NCBI RefSeq assembly: GCF_014898055.3
Contig: NW_023601212.1
Span: 49,898,329 to 49,962,328, forward strand
Reading direction: 5' to 3'
Origin: Talpa occidentalis
Lineage: Eukaryota; Chordata; Mammalia; Eulipotyphla; Talpidae
DNA length: 64,000 nucleotides
The notes under the pieces were generated by a model. That model was not told the origin of the DNA and searched no databases. It saw only the letters and a list, made by a program, of their open reading frames with translations. The position numbers and the translations under genes are program-made. Each line of letters starts with the position of its first letter. Within the stretch, counting starts at the first letter, position 1. This document shows, one piece after another, positions 24,372 to 35,017 of this stretch.

Positions 24372-24836
24372 TGTGATCAGTTGAACAACAGCCTTCAAAG
24401 TCATTCATTATTTAAATCTCCAGAACCTGTGAATAAGTTACCTTACATGGCAAAAGGGATTTTGCAGATGTGGTTTAAGATTTTGAGATGAGGGAATTAT
24501 TTTGGGTGATTCAGATAAGTGCAATGTAGTTATGGGATCCTTGTAAGAAGGAGGGGAGAAGAAAAGAAAGGAGAGATTACATTACTAACTTGGAACATGG
24601 AGGAGGGGCCACAAGCCAAGGAATGCTGACAATCTCTAAAAGCTGGGGGCAAAGCAAGCAAGTCAAGGCAAGAAATGGATTCTCCCCATAGCTTCCAGAA
24701 AGGAACACAGCCTTGCCAACGTCTTGATTTTTGCCCAGTACAACAATTTGTACTTTTGATTTCCAGAGAATACATTTCTATTGGCTTAAACCACTCAATT
24801 TGTGGTGATTTGTTACAGCAACAATAGATGAATATA
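24372..24836 (+). mobile_element. MLT1-type LTR (ERVL-MaLR)
   Basis: TTTAAATCTCCAGAACCTGT, GGATTTTGCAGATGTGGTT, ATGGGATCCTTGTAAGAAG, GGCCACAAGCCAAGGAATG and TTTGTGGTGATTTGTTACAG occur in MLT1 order. It is a near full-length solo LTR. No retroviral gene lies next to it. Confidence 0.85.
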
Positions 24837-25009
24837 CCTGATAATCTTCAAACTCTATTTTCTCTCATCCTTATGCCTATTATTAAAGCTATCACCTTCT
24901 GGTTTTATTTTAATAATTTTAAATTATCACTACAACATGTACAAAGTTTTTAATTCTATTAGGAGTTCCATAAACTTTCTGTGTCATTAAAAGATAAATG
25001 AACAAGTTT

Positions 25010-25655
25010 TGTAAGGACTTAGAGAAATTGAACTTGTGGTATGTTGCTGGTAAAGATATAAAATGGTGCTGGCACTATGGAAATCAGTTTGCGGGTTATG
25101 TTAAACATAGAATTTCCAGATAACCCAGGAATCCTTTTCCAGGAAGGATACTCAAAACAACTGGAAATGGGTGTTTGAAAATATCTTGCCCACAATTGTT
25201 CATAACAGCACTATTCACAATAGCTACAAAGAGGAGATAACCCAAATGTTTATCAGCCGATAACTGATAGATAAACAAAATGTGGAATAGTGATGCAATG
25301 GATTATTATTAAACCATAAAATGAAATACTAATATATGTGACAAGGTAGATGAAACTTGAAATCCTGATGTCACAAAAAAGAAATACATACAAAGACCAC
25401 ATATTGTACAATTCTACTTACATGAAATATCTATGGGCAGTAAATTCTCAGAGACAAAAAGCAGACTGGAGGGGGTTGGAGATGGGGGAGGCAGGGGTGG
25501 GAAGTGATTGATCAATGGGTTTCTTTTTGGGCTGATGGAAATATTTGGAGCAGGGTCGTGGTGGTGGTTGCACAACACTGTGACTGTATTAAATGTGGCT
25601 AATGGAAAATATTATGTTATGTGTATTTTACCACAGTGAAAAACTTTTAAGATAA
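25010..25655 (+). mobile_element. Old L1M 3' end
   Basis: Landmarks are ATTCACAATAGCTACAAAGA, ACAAAATGTGGAATAGTGA and the terminal GTGTATTTTACCACAGTG. ORF2 frames are broken. Confidence 0.8.
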
Positions 25656-26113
25656 ATGAAACCAAATTTTTTGTTAAATCAGAATATTTCAAAATATCAG
25701 ACCTCTGGCCCACTTTCAGTTCTGCAGTCTAGGGATTTCCCATTAAAATTATTTGATTTTTAAGTAACTGTTGATTTGGACATGTATTGCATATTTCCAA
25801 ATCACATGCTTATAGTGTACTGACATCTATTGATTTATAAATTTTGCCATTATCTATTGATTTGAAATTATAGAAAATGAGAATATTGCTCTATTTTCAG
25901 CAATTGTAATTTCAATATCCAAGAGCTCTTTCCTAGTCTCTGACGTTTGTGCTTATATAATAAATTGTTCTTTTAATCAATGTAATATCTTTCTTCTCCC
26001 TGAGAATGTATATTATAATAATTTTAAATTTAATTCTGTTCCTGCCATGCCTCTGTTTTCTCCAGCTTCTTTCCATCTGTTCATTTTCTTTTCTGTTCTT
26101 TGTTGTAGAGGAT
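25656..26113. other. AT-rich DNA, not assigned
   Basis: No gene or named repeat is recognised. Confidence 0.45.
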
Positions 26114-26800
26114 AGGAAACTTCCCCATAACCCTCTTGGTTTTTCTGACTAGTTGAAAAATCAAATAAATATCAGACAGATTAATAGGAGGAAAAAAACA
26201 AATTTAATTACGTACTTATAGGAAATTTAGAGAGATATATAGATTCCAAAGCCAGTGAGATAAGATGGGCATGTAATTCCTGAGCTAAGAAATGAGGTAG
26301 GAGGCAGGAGCTGCAGAAAGAGGTGGGGGATGCACTTGATGGGAAGAGGGTGATTCATCTAATGAAAACCAAATGCTCTGTGATGATAAGTTTGTCCTAC
26401 TAACAGCTAGATTTCACTAGTAGTAAGGTTATGTTTATATCCAGCCAATAAAGGAGTCCCTTCATGGATACCAAACGATCAGGAAGGAGGGAAATTTCCC
26501 CCAACCCTCTGTCCAGTAATCAAATTAATATCAGAGAGATTAGTAAGAGAAAAAATTAATTATGTACCTATAGGAAATTTACATACAAGTGTGGATTCCA
26601 AACCTAGTTGAGGCAAGATGGGATATATCTCCTGAGCTAAGGGATGGAACAGTGATCTGGAGTTTCAGGAGGGAAAAAAGGGACTCATGGGACAAGGAAG
26701 GGGTGACTCATATAACAAAGACTAGATTATTTGTAATTACATGATTCCCAGCCATAAAGATAGGTTTCACTGATAGAAAGATTATTTTTGGTAATCACCT
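26114..26800. repeat. Diverged tandem duplication, unit about 375 bp
   Basis: Unit 1 (about 26,114-26,489) and unit 2 (about 26,490-26,800) share blocks in the same order: GGAAACTTCCCCATAACCCT and GGAAATTTCCCCCAACCCTC, AATATCAGACAGATTA and AATATCAGAGAGATTA, TATAGGAAATTTA, GATTCCAAA, CCTGAGCTAAG, and GGTGATTCAT with GGTGACTCAT. It may be two tandem copies of an LTR-like repeat that I cannot name. Confidence 0.75.
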
Positions 26801-27133
26801 TAATTCTGTGTATGATCCCTAATTTTTCTTCTTTTAGGTAGTTAAGGTAGTAAGAATTTCTCATGAGCTTTCAGGTCCTCAGTTGATCTCAGCGCAAAGC
26901 AATCCACATTCCAAAATGGCAAGTATTTTGAGGTCTGTCCTGACCATCTGGGGGAGGCCTCTCCTGCACCTTCAGGTTGAAGACTTTCTTCAAACTTCTG
27001 TGATCTTTGACAATTCATATTTATGAATGAGACACTGAGAAATTGATCAGAAGTTCATATCATCATAGAGAAATAGGATCCACTGGAACTTTTATTAGTT
27101 CCTGTGTCAGTAACTTCATGTCTTTTCTCTGAG
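26801..27133. other. Single-copy DNA, nothing recognised
   Basis: Text near 26,870-26,950 could continue the unnamed repeat to the left. No gene is seen. Confidence 0.4.
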
Positions 27134-27420
27134 GACATTTGATTTCTTTTTTTTTTAAGATTTATTTATTTATGCATACAAGAACTGGGGTGTAGGCCAG
27201 AGGTACAGGGGGTGAGAGGATTCCCCAGAGAGAGTGGGAAGCAGAACAGCTGAATTTACTGAAATACACTGCTAAGGGAAACAGTGGGCAAAGCTGCTGC
27301 ACCATGTAGATCTCTCCCTGGTTGGTCAGGGATTGAACTCATGCTGCAATGGTTGGTGACAGCTTGATAGCGCTGTCTTTAACATCCGTGCCACCATGGA
27401 GGCCCCGACATTTGATTTCT
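27134..27420 (-). mobile_element. tRNA-derived SINE, type 1
   Basis: A perfect 14-bp TSD, GACATTTGATTTCT, lies at 27,134-27,147 and 27,407-27,420. The body (27,148-27,406) lacks about ten bases around 27,295, where the usual GACAGGAGAGG is missing. Confidence 0.94.
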
Positions 27421-28459
27421 ACAGAGAAAAATTCTTTGAATTCCAGCCTGATTTGTATCCCAGTATATGGGGGAGTGGGGTTAAATACCTGGTTGCTGGG
27501 GCCCCAGATGTTCCACCACTAACTGTTCTCCTTGCCCTCCAGTGTGTACCTCTCTGGCTCAGGAAACTGCTGGTCTGCAGTCACCTGATTGTTCAGAGGG
27601 CAGAGAAATTTGCCAGATTTTGCGCCATTCCCTACCTCCAACCTGTGCTTGTGAAATCAGAACAACCAGGGTTCCCTGCTCAGTTACTGCATCAACACTA
27701 CTGATGCTTCTTCCCTGTATTTAAGGTAAAGTATATGTCATCCATGGCACATCTAATCCAAAAATTAGGAAATCTCAAGTGTTTGTGTAGTAACTAGGTG
27801 TTTACATAGTTCTTCTATAAAAGGTTACCTTTTCTGAAATACTGAATAACCCACTGGATAGAGATAAACCATAGAAGGCACTAGAATGGTGATAAATTCT
27901 GAAATGTATTCTGATGTCTGACTTCAGCATCTGTGTTAATGCAGTATGATAAATATAAAGCACTGATGCTTCACTTTATAGATCTGAAACTCTGCTTAGC
28001 TACAAAATGCCAGCTGTCCCAAAGCCCCAATTGCTTACTACTCAAGAATAGTCAGAGTGTACAAAATAGAACTATGCACAAACTGGCAAAGAAGCCCTTA
28101 ACAAAATTGCAGATTCAAGAATTGTTAGGACTACATTAGTGCCTTTTAGATAAAAATTCTTCATTTGTTATCATTTTTAAGCCTAGTCTTACAGTATCAA
28201 AGTTTTTTTTTTTTTGCGTGTTTTAATTTTTGATGTTTGTGATAACCCACTTATCTACAGTCTGAAAAAAAACAACATGAAATGCTAATTCTCAAATGAT
28301 ATGTCAATACAATTAGTATTGACAGCTCATGTCACTCCAGGCATGAAAGTTCCTAACAGTCACTTATTGCAAACTCTTTACCAAGACCTAAAAATCCTGA
28401 GATGATCGGCCACTGTCACCTGATGTTGTCTTTGCCTTCACCATTCTCCAGTCACATGG
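27421..28459. other. Single-copy DNA, no exon recognised
   Basis: The 102-codon frame at 27,396-27,704 begins inside the SINE and shows no known domain, so it is not called a gene. Confidence 0.45.
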
Positions 28460-28690
28460 AACTTGATTAAGCATTTATTATGTGCCAGGCTCTGTGCCAA
28501 GTTCTTGAGATGCATTATCTGATTTCATATTCATAACAGCCTAGGAAAGAGATAATTTTATTGTTATCTTACAGATAAATAAAGACCAATTACATAATTT
28601 GATCAATATAATATAAATACTGATTGCTGGAGCCACAGTCAACTTCCTACATGCTGATTCAGTTCCCAAATGTGTACCCTCCCTGAATTT
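28460..28690 (-). repeat. MIR, near full length
   Basis: TTATTATGTGCCAGGCTCTG, CATAACAGCCTAGGAAAG and TTGTTATCTTACAGATAAAT follow the antisense MIR in order. Confidence 0.8.
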
Positions 28691-28829
28691 AGGCAATATA
28701 TACATCATCTTATTGATAGCTCCACTTAAATGCCTAATGGGCATTAATATACTAATTAATCTGTATCAGAAGTTTTGGTTTCCCCCTTGTATACCTACCT
28801 CCCCAGTCTTGGTCAATGACACTACCAGT

Positions 28830-29150
28830 TGGCTAACAACAAAAGCTTGGATGTCATCTTTGATTTGTCCCTTTCTCTCAATTTCTAATCAGTTCCCATC
28901 AAGATTCTCCCCCAAATATAACCTGGGTCTACCACTTCTCTCATCTCCATTGCCACTAGCCCAACCTAAGATATCCTTAATATCCCACCAGAGCCACTGC
29001 AAGAGTTCCTTACGGCCTCCTGGATTTTTTTGCCCATTCTTCATACAGTGGCCATATGGTCCTTGTGAAAAGTTATTACTCTTTATATCCTCCATGATTT
29101 CTCCATTACACTTAGCAGGACCACAGACTTCAAAATTATACTTGCTCTGG
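28830..29150 (+). repeat. L2 ORF2 fragment
   Basis: CTTGGATGTCATCTTTGATT followed by CCACCAGAGCCACTGCAAG and GTGGCCATATGGTCCTTGTG corresponds to the LINE-2 reverse transcriptase tail and the adjoining 3' region. The long 200-codon open frame at 28,713-29,315 arises mostly from this relic and is not a host gene. Confidence 0.6.
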
Positions 29151-29643
29151 CAAGCCTACTTGTTTTCAACCTCTCATTTGTCTGTTACTGTCGTTTTTTA
29201 TTGTTCCTGCTATAGTTTGGGAAAAGCAACTCAAAAGCAGAGTTGTGTCATCATTTTCTTGGTTCAGGGAGCAATAGCATCACAATCCACAGAAGATCCC
29301 TTACTTCTTTGCTAGTTAGCTGGGTTGTTTATTTTCTTTTATCCAAATTCCCCACCTACATTTCCTCTCCCTGGGATAAGCAACCATTCTAATGTGTCTT
29401 GTTTGTACCATACATTTAAATTTAAAAACTGATTCTGTGGGGGTAAATTGCATTCAGAAGGAAGGATTCTTTCACTTGGTGTCATGTTTTGAGGTTTTAT
29501 CTGTGCTGAATGTTGCATGTCACCTTGAGTCCCTGTCTTCTACTTGTTTATACAGCTTTCTCTGGTATACCCACCATCTTTAACTTCCCATTCCCTGTGG
29601 GATTGATACCCAGGTTAGACCAGCTCTCACTCACAGCATCACA
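29151..29643. other. Single-copy DNA, possibly old L1
   Basis: GGGATAAGCAACCATTCTAA at about 29,373 is reminiscent of the same old L1 3' UTR class seen at 5,720, but it is too weak to call. Confidence 0.35.
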
Positions 29644-29951
29644 AACAATAAACATCCCTTTAGGGCCTCCCTGGTGGCTCAAGGGGTTAAGAGCCACACT
29701 GTGAGGCAATCTGCATCCCCTGCAGCATGAGTTCAATCCCCCAGCTAGCCAGGGAGCTACCCACATGGCGCAGCAGACCTCTCCTGTCTCGCCTGCTGCT
29801 CCCCTCAGCAGTGTCTTTCAGTCATTCTGCCTGTTCTGTTCCCCAGTCTGTCTCTGGTGAGTCCTCTCACCACCCTGCATCTCTGGTTTGTACCCCAGTT
29901 CTTGTATGCATAAATAAATAAATCTTTAAAAAAACAATAAACATCCCTTTA
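29644..29951 (+). mobile_element. tRNA-derived SINE, type 1
   Basis: A perfect 19-bp TSD, AACAATAAACATCCCTTTA, lies at 29,644-29,662 and 29,933-29,951. The body is complete with the standard tail. Confidence 0.96.
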
Positions 29952-29989
29952 TTGTGGACTTCTAGGTAATCTTGTATATTTAACTTGAA

Positions 29990-31160
29990 AATGCACGCCA
30001 AATTGCCTGTAAAATACCTACACCTTACACTGGTCCCAGTAGTCCATAATAGGGAAAATGTCTTTCCTCCCCATTGTCCCTGGCAACATCAGGCATTATC
30101 CAGTTTTCTAAACCTTGTCACTCAAATAGGTGGAAAGTATATTCTGGCTAATGAATGAATTTGATCATCATTTTTATTGTCTGCTCATGGCCCTTGCCAA
30201 TTTTTTCCACCAGAGTTATTAGATCTTCCTGTTGGTTTTGCAAGAGTTCCTTGTGAATGTTTGGTATAGTTTCCTTCTTTATGTTAGACAATGAAAATAT
30301 TTCTTCCAAACTGTCATCTCTCTGTTAAGTTTATCAATGCATTCTTTATTAAATAGTAATTCTGTGGAAAAATTGAATTCATTTTGTTTTCTTCCTGGTT
30401 TGTGCTTCTGACATTCTTAGGAAATCCATTCACCACCATCAATATGCAAAGAATAAGGGTTCTTATTTTTTTGCACTTCCAATACCTGCACCTCATTTTC
30501 CCCTTTTCTTATAGCTTGTAAAGACCTCTAGTGTTATGCAAAACAGCTGCCATAATAGTGAGCAACCTTCTCTTGTTCTCTATCTTAAAAGAACTGTACC
30601 TTAAGTATTTTCCATAGCATAGTTTTTATTTTAGATTTTCAGTAAAAAAACTTCACTATGCTAAAGTGAGTTCCTTCAGTTTCTTATTTTCTGAGTGGCT
30701 TATACTACATTTATATTGGTTTATTTGTATTTCATCAAATGCTTTTTCTATATCAGTTGAGATTATATTTTCAGTCCACTAATGTGGAGAATTACATACA
30801 TAGATTTTCTGATGTTAAAACACCTCTTCATTCCTTTTATTAGAGATTTTTGCATTTATGATCATAAGTGAAAAAGACCAGCTGTTTTCTTTTGTGTATG
30901 TTTGTGTGTGTTATCCCTATCCACTAGAAGTCAAGATCACACTAGTCTCAGTAAATGACCTGGAAAATTCATTTCCTATGTTCTATAAGATTTGTTTAAG
31001 ATAAAAATTATCAACCATTACTCAAACGTTGGTAACATTAATGCATAAAACATAAAGTGCCTGGCTGAGACTGGTTGGTATGGCTGGTCTTTTAGACATC
31101 ATTTCAGTTAGTAACTATTCATATTTATTAACCTATTAAAGTTCTCCATTTCTTCTTGTA
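29990..31160 (-). mobile_element. Old L1M ORF2 fragment
   Basis: Antisense ORF2 landmarks include TTTCATCAAATGCTTTTTCT and TATCAGTTGAGATTATATTT (the RT region) and GCTCATGGCCCTTGCCAAT near the left end. No frame is open. It probably continues past the SINE to about 31,650. Confidence 0.65.
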
Positions 31161-31169
31161 CCAATTTTG

Positions 31170-31472
31170 CCATCTTGCATTTTCTTTTTCTTTTTTTTTA
31201 AGATTTATTTATTTATTTATACAAGCACTGGATACAGTCAGAAGTGCGGGAGAGTGAGAGAATTCACCAGAGTCAGAGCAGGGAGCAGAACAGACAGACT
31301 GATGAAATACACTGCTGAGGGGAGCAGTGGGCGGGGCAGGAGAGGTCTGCGTGCCATGTGGGACCCTTGCTGGTGGCCGGGGATCAAACTGGCACTGCAG
31401 AGGCTGCGGGCAGCTTTGCAGCCCAGCGCTCAACTGCTGCACCACCAGGGAGGCCCCATCTTGCATTTTCTT
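31170..31472 (-). mobile_element. tRNA-derived SINE, type 2
   Basis: A perfect 17-bp TSD, CCATCTTGCATTTTCTT, lies at 31,170-31,186 and 31,456-31,472. The full-length body lies between. Confidence 0.95.
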
Positions 31473-31659
31473 GGCATTTGTCTATTAGTGGTAGATTTTC
31501 AAATGTTATAACACTTATTATTTTTAAAAACTTTTGTTATGACTGACATTACATCTACTTTTTAATTTTCTTTTTTTATTTTCATTTTCTGTCTGGTTTT
31601 TATAAAGCATATGTCATAGTGTATCATAGGTTTATGAATTTTATGCATTTTTAGGAGGC

Positions 31660-32160
31660 ATATAATTGGAAACAGAAATGATAGATCAAGTATATATGTG
31701 TACACAAAAAGGGAGGTTCACAATCATCAGAGCAACATTATTTATAATTATAATTGCCAAAAGTGAAAATAACCAAACATTCATCAACAATGGAATGGAT
31801 AAAGAAATGTTAGTGTGGTAATGCCATGCATTGTTACACACAATAAAAAAGAATAAAGCACTCACACACACAAGCATATGTTGTACCAAAGAAACCAGAC
31901 ACAAAGGGGTACACACTATATGATTTCATTTATATAAAATTAAAAATAAACAAAACTGAATTATGGTTTTGGAAATCTGAGTAATGGCTAATGTGGGGGC
32001 CAGGGGCTGAGAGGTGCAGGAGGGAGAGACCTGGATGCTGACCATGTTCTGTATCTTGATCTGCCTATGCCTATTCACTTTGTAAAAATCCAATGAACTG
32101 TATCTGTTTATAAGTGCTATGCTTTTCTATATCTATAATACATATTAATAAAATATTTAC
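31660..32160 (+). mobile_element. Old L1M 3' end
   Basis: AACCAAACATTCATCAACAA, TGGAATGGATAAAGAAATG, ACTATATGATTTCATTTATA and GGCTAATGTGGGGGCCAGG occur in the order of an L1M ORF2 C-terminus and 3' UTR. Confidence 0.75.
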
Positions 32161-32614
32161 AAGAAAGACAGCACTGTCACAATGGTATGACTGAAAGCCC
32201 TACAGTATCCCATGTATTTTCAAGAGGTTGAAACCAAGCAAAATAACGGTGATAATAAAAATAGGCCAGGTGGAAAATAATAAGCTTAAAGATACTCAAC
32301 AAGATACAGGTGAGCACAATGTGATGATTAAAAAACACCATTTGTGAAGAAGTTATAATCATCATAAACTTGCTTATACCAATAACAGAAGCATAAAACA
32401 ATACATAAAATAAACCTACTGGAATCTACTTAAAATGCAATTAGCGTGAGATACATCAATATACTTTTTTCAGAATCAGATAACCCAGTACTCGATAAAG
32501 ATGAGCACAGAGATTGAGTAGTATACAAAAAAATCTAAATCAGTAAATCTTTAGAATAATTCTGGAAACCTCTAGTGAGAAATACATAGTTTTCATGTAT
32601 TATAAAACATTTAT
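32161..32614. other. AT-rich DNA, not assigned
   Basis: Probably more degraded L1-type sequence, but there is no landmark firm enough to call. Confidence 0.35.
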
Positions 32615-32630
32615 AGAAATAAATAATATG

Positions 32631-32910
32631 GGGCCTCCCCTGGTGATGCAGCGGTTGAGAGCTGGGCTGTGAAGCTGCCCGCAGCCTCTGCAGCACCGGT
32701 TCGATTCTTGGCCACCGGCGAGGGTCCCACATGGCACCACAGACCTCTCCTGTCTCACTCGCTGCTCCCCTCAGCAGTGTATTTCATCAGTCTGCCTGTT
32801 CTGTTCCCCGCTCTGGCTCTGGTGAATTCTCTCAACTTCCTGTGCTTCTGACTGTACCCAGTGCTTGTATAAATAAATAAATAAATCTTTAAAAAGAAAG
32901 AAAGAAAGAA
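32631..32910 (+). mobile_element. tRNA-derived SINE, type 2, with (GAAA)n tail end
   Basis: A complete body, then AAATAAATAAATC, an A run and GAAA repeats. The flanks GAAATAAATAATATG and GAAAGAAAGAATATG may be a decayed TSD. Confidence 0.88.
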
Positions 32911-32924
32911 TATGCATATCCACA

Positions 32925-34020
32925 AAGAAACTATAAACTAAAGTTGTAAATAACCCCAAAAAATTAAGTATAAATGCTAAAATATTGATCAAAAGTAAAA
33001 AGATTAACTATTTGGAATTTAAGAAACACCTTTGGAAATGGCTATTAGATCAAAAAGATCTCAAAGATAAAATTATAAACACTACATTTAAACACTGTAG
33101 ACAGTAATGAAGTGGGAGAACATTTCATACATGAACTTATGGATATAGCAAAGGATGTACTCAGAACTAAAATTTTTGATGTCTTTGATTTTTAAGTAAG
33201 AAAGATAAAAGATGGAAAAACTTAACACCTATCTAGAAAATTAGAAAAATATGATTTGCAATTTAGCAGAATTTATAAAGATAAAAATTGAGCCTAACTA
33301 AATGAGAAACAATTATTAGTAAACTGATAAATTCTTCCAAATGCTGGTATTGTTGAAATACTAGTAAAATACATAACTAATTACAAACTTAAGGAAATTG
33401 AGTAAGTAAAAACGTAGAGGATTAGGAATGAGAAAAGAAAAAAGCCTACAATTATGATAGCTTTTTTAATTGTAAGATAGAATTACATGCAATTCCTTGG
33501 CAGCAAATTTGCAAATCTAGAGGAGAGGAAATGGATAATTTCTCAGTAAACTATTAATAACAAAAATTAACCCAGGTTTAATACAAGAAAAACACTGAAT
33601 AGTCCAATGAATACAGAAGAGATTGGAAAGGTCAAAAAAAATCTTTCACTAAAAATGCTACCTACTCTTTTCATAGCTGAAGTCTAACTAACCTTTAAAG
33701 AACAGTGAGTTCCTGTTATCTAAATGATTCTAGGCCATAAAATATTTTATATATGTATAAGCTCCTGATATATTTTACAAAACCTGCCCAACTTTAGTAC
33801 CAAAACTCTGTAAAGAACATTCAGAAACAACTGTAATCTCACTTATGTACATAAGTAACCAAAATTCTTTTTAAAAAAAATCAAATAGAATCTATCAGTA
33901 TGATAAAATAATAAAACAGCATGAATAATTAGGAAGTCTATTAAAGTAACTCATTAGAACAAGGGGAAAATGGGATTATATCAAAGATGAAAAAGACATT
34001 TAATAAATTCAACAATCATT
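32925..34020 (+). mobile_element. Old L1M ORF2 fragment
   Basis: GGAGAGGAAATGGATAATTT and CCTTGGCAGCAAATTTGC match the ORF2 segment between the endonuclease and RT domains. Stops and frameshifts occur throughout. Confidence 0.65.
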
Positions 34021-34109
34021 CCCATAACACCGCAAGTAGGGGGTAGAACCTCCAGAAGACTGAGTGAGGAGTTTGATAAATACTACCCCCATCCACCCCC
34101 CAAAAAAAC

Positions 34110-34807
34110 ATGATCAAACTGAACAAAACTGTCAAAAATACTCATTTCAAACTCCAGAAATTGAGACAAATTGAAAGGTACAGTTTACTTTGTTGTGAAA
34201 TCTGTTGTCCAATATGGATAGAACTACTTTGGCACCCCTTATTTGTGCTTTTCTGCGTAAGGTGGATTTCTTGTCCACATCTTTTACATGTAACGCAAAT
34301 ATTGATATGTTTATGCTATTTGTTTTCTATTTGTCCAATCTATTCTTTCATTCCCATTTTCCTGTTGAAAAATGTTTTTAGTATTCCATTTTATCCACCA
34401 TCTATTTGTTAGATATATTCCTTTTTCTTTTGTAGGTGCTCTACAATTTGCAATTTATGTCTTTATCTTATCACACTCTAGCCCCAAATGATTTATAATA
34501 CTTTCCATATGTTTTAAGAATCTTACAGACCTGTACTGTATTCTTTGGGGATTTGTATGTGGAGGGGTGGGAGTAAAATCCCCAAAGGATACAGTACGGG
34601 TTTGTAAGATTCTTTAAACATATGGAAAGTATTATAAATTATTTTACTCCCACCCCTCCACATACAAATATATTGTCATGTGTTCTAGTTCTGTATATGT
34701 TATACACCTCCTCCTGTGAGTCTCCTTCATACTACCACACACACAGCAATTCTGACACCAGATGGGTTAGATCCCATCAGATCTCACAGGTTAAAGACTT
34801 ATTCCCA
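34110..34807 (-). mobile_element. Old L1 segment left of the young L1
   Basis: The plus strand resembles the antisense of an old L1 segment around ORF1 and the start of ORF2: TGCTATTTGTTTTCTATTTG, TTTAGTATTCCATTTTATCC, then CTTTATCTTATCACACTCTA. The segment recurs in opposite orientation right of the young L1 and contains the fold-back at 34,488-34,668. Confidence 0.6.
34488..34668. repeat. Fold-back inverted repeat (A-B-A'-B')
   Basis: Segment A (34,488-34,551) and segment B (34,552-34,578) are followed by the reverse complement of A (34,579-34,641) and then the exact reverse complement of B (34,642-34,668). The 27-bp B arms match perfectly, and the A arms differ at about four positions in the inner 57. 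The related copy at 41,463-41,738 has only one A and one B in simple order, so this is an added inverted copy. Confidence 0.95.
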
Positions 34808-35017
34808 CAAGACTGGTCTTTTCTTTTTTTTTTTTTTTTTTTTTTAAATATTAAATTTTATTTTTATATTCCCCCATACAATTGCAAACACCCCATTCTG
34901 ACCCCAATCCTTCCCTCCCGCCCCCCACCCCCCAAAAGTGTCTCTGGTTCATAGTTTTTTGTTGATTTTGATTTTCACTTTCTTATATTCATTTTCCTGG
35001 TCCCTTATTTAAGTTTT

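Noticed and set aside
28713..29315. 200-codon plus-strand open frame
   Set aside because: It overlaps an L2 relic and has no domain of its own.
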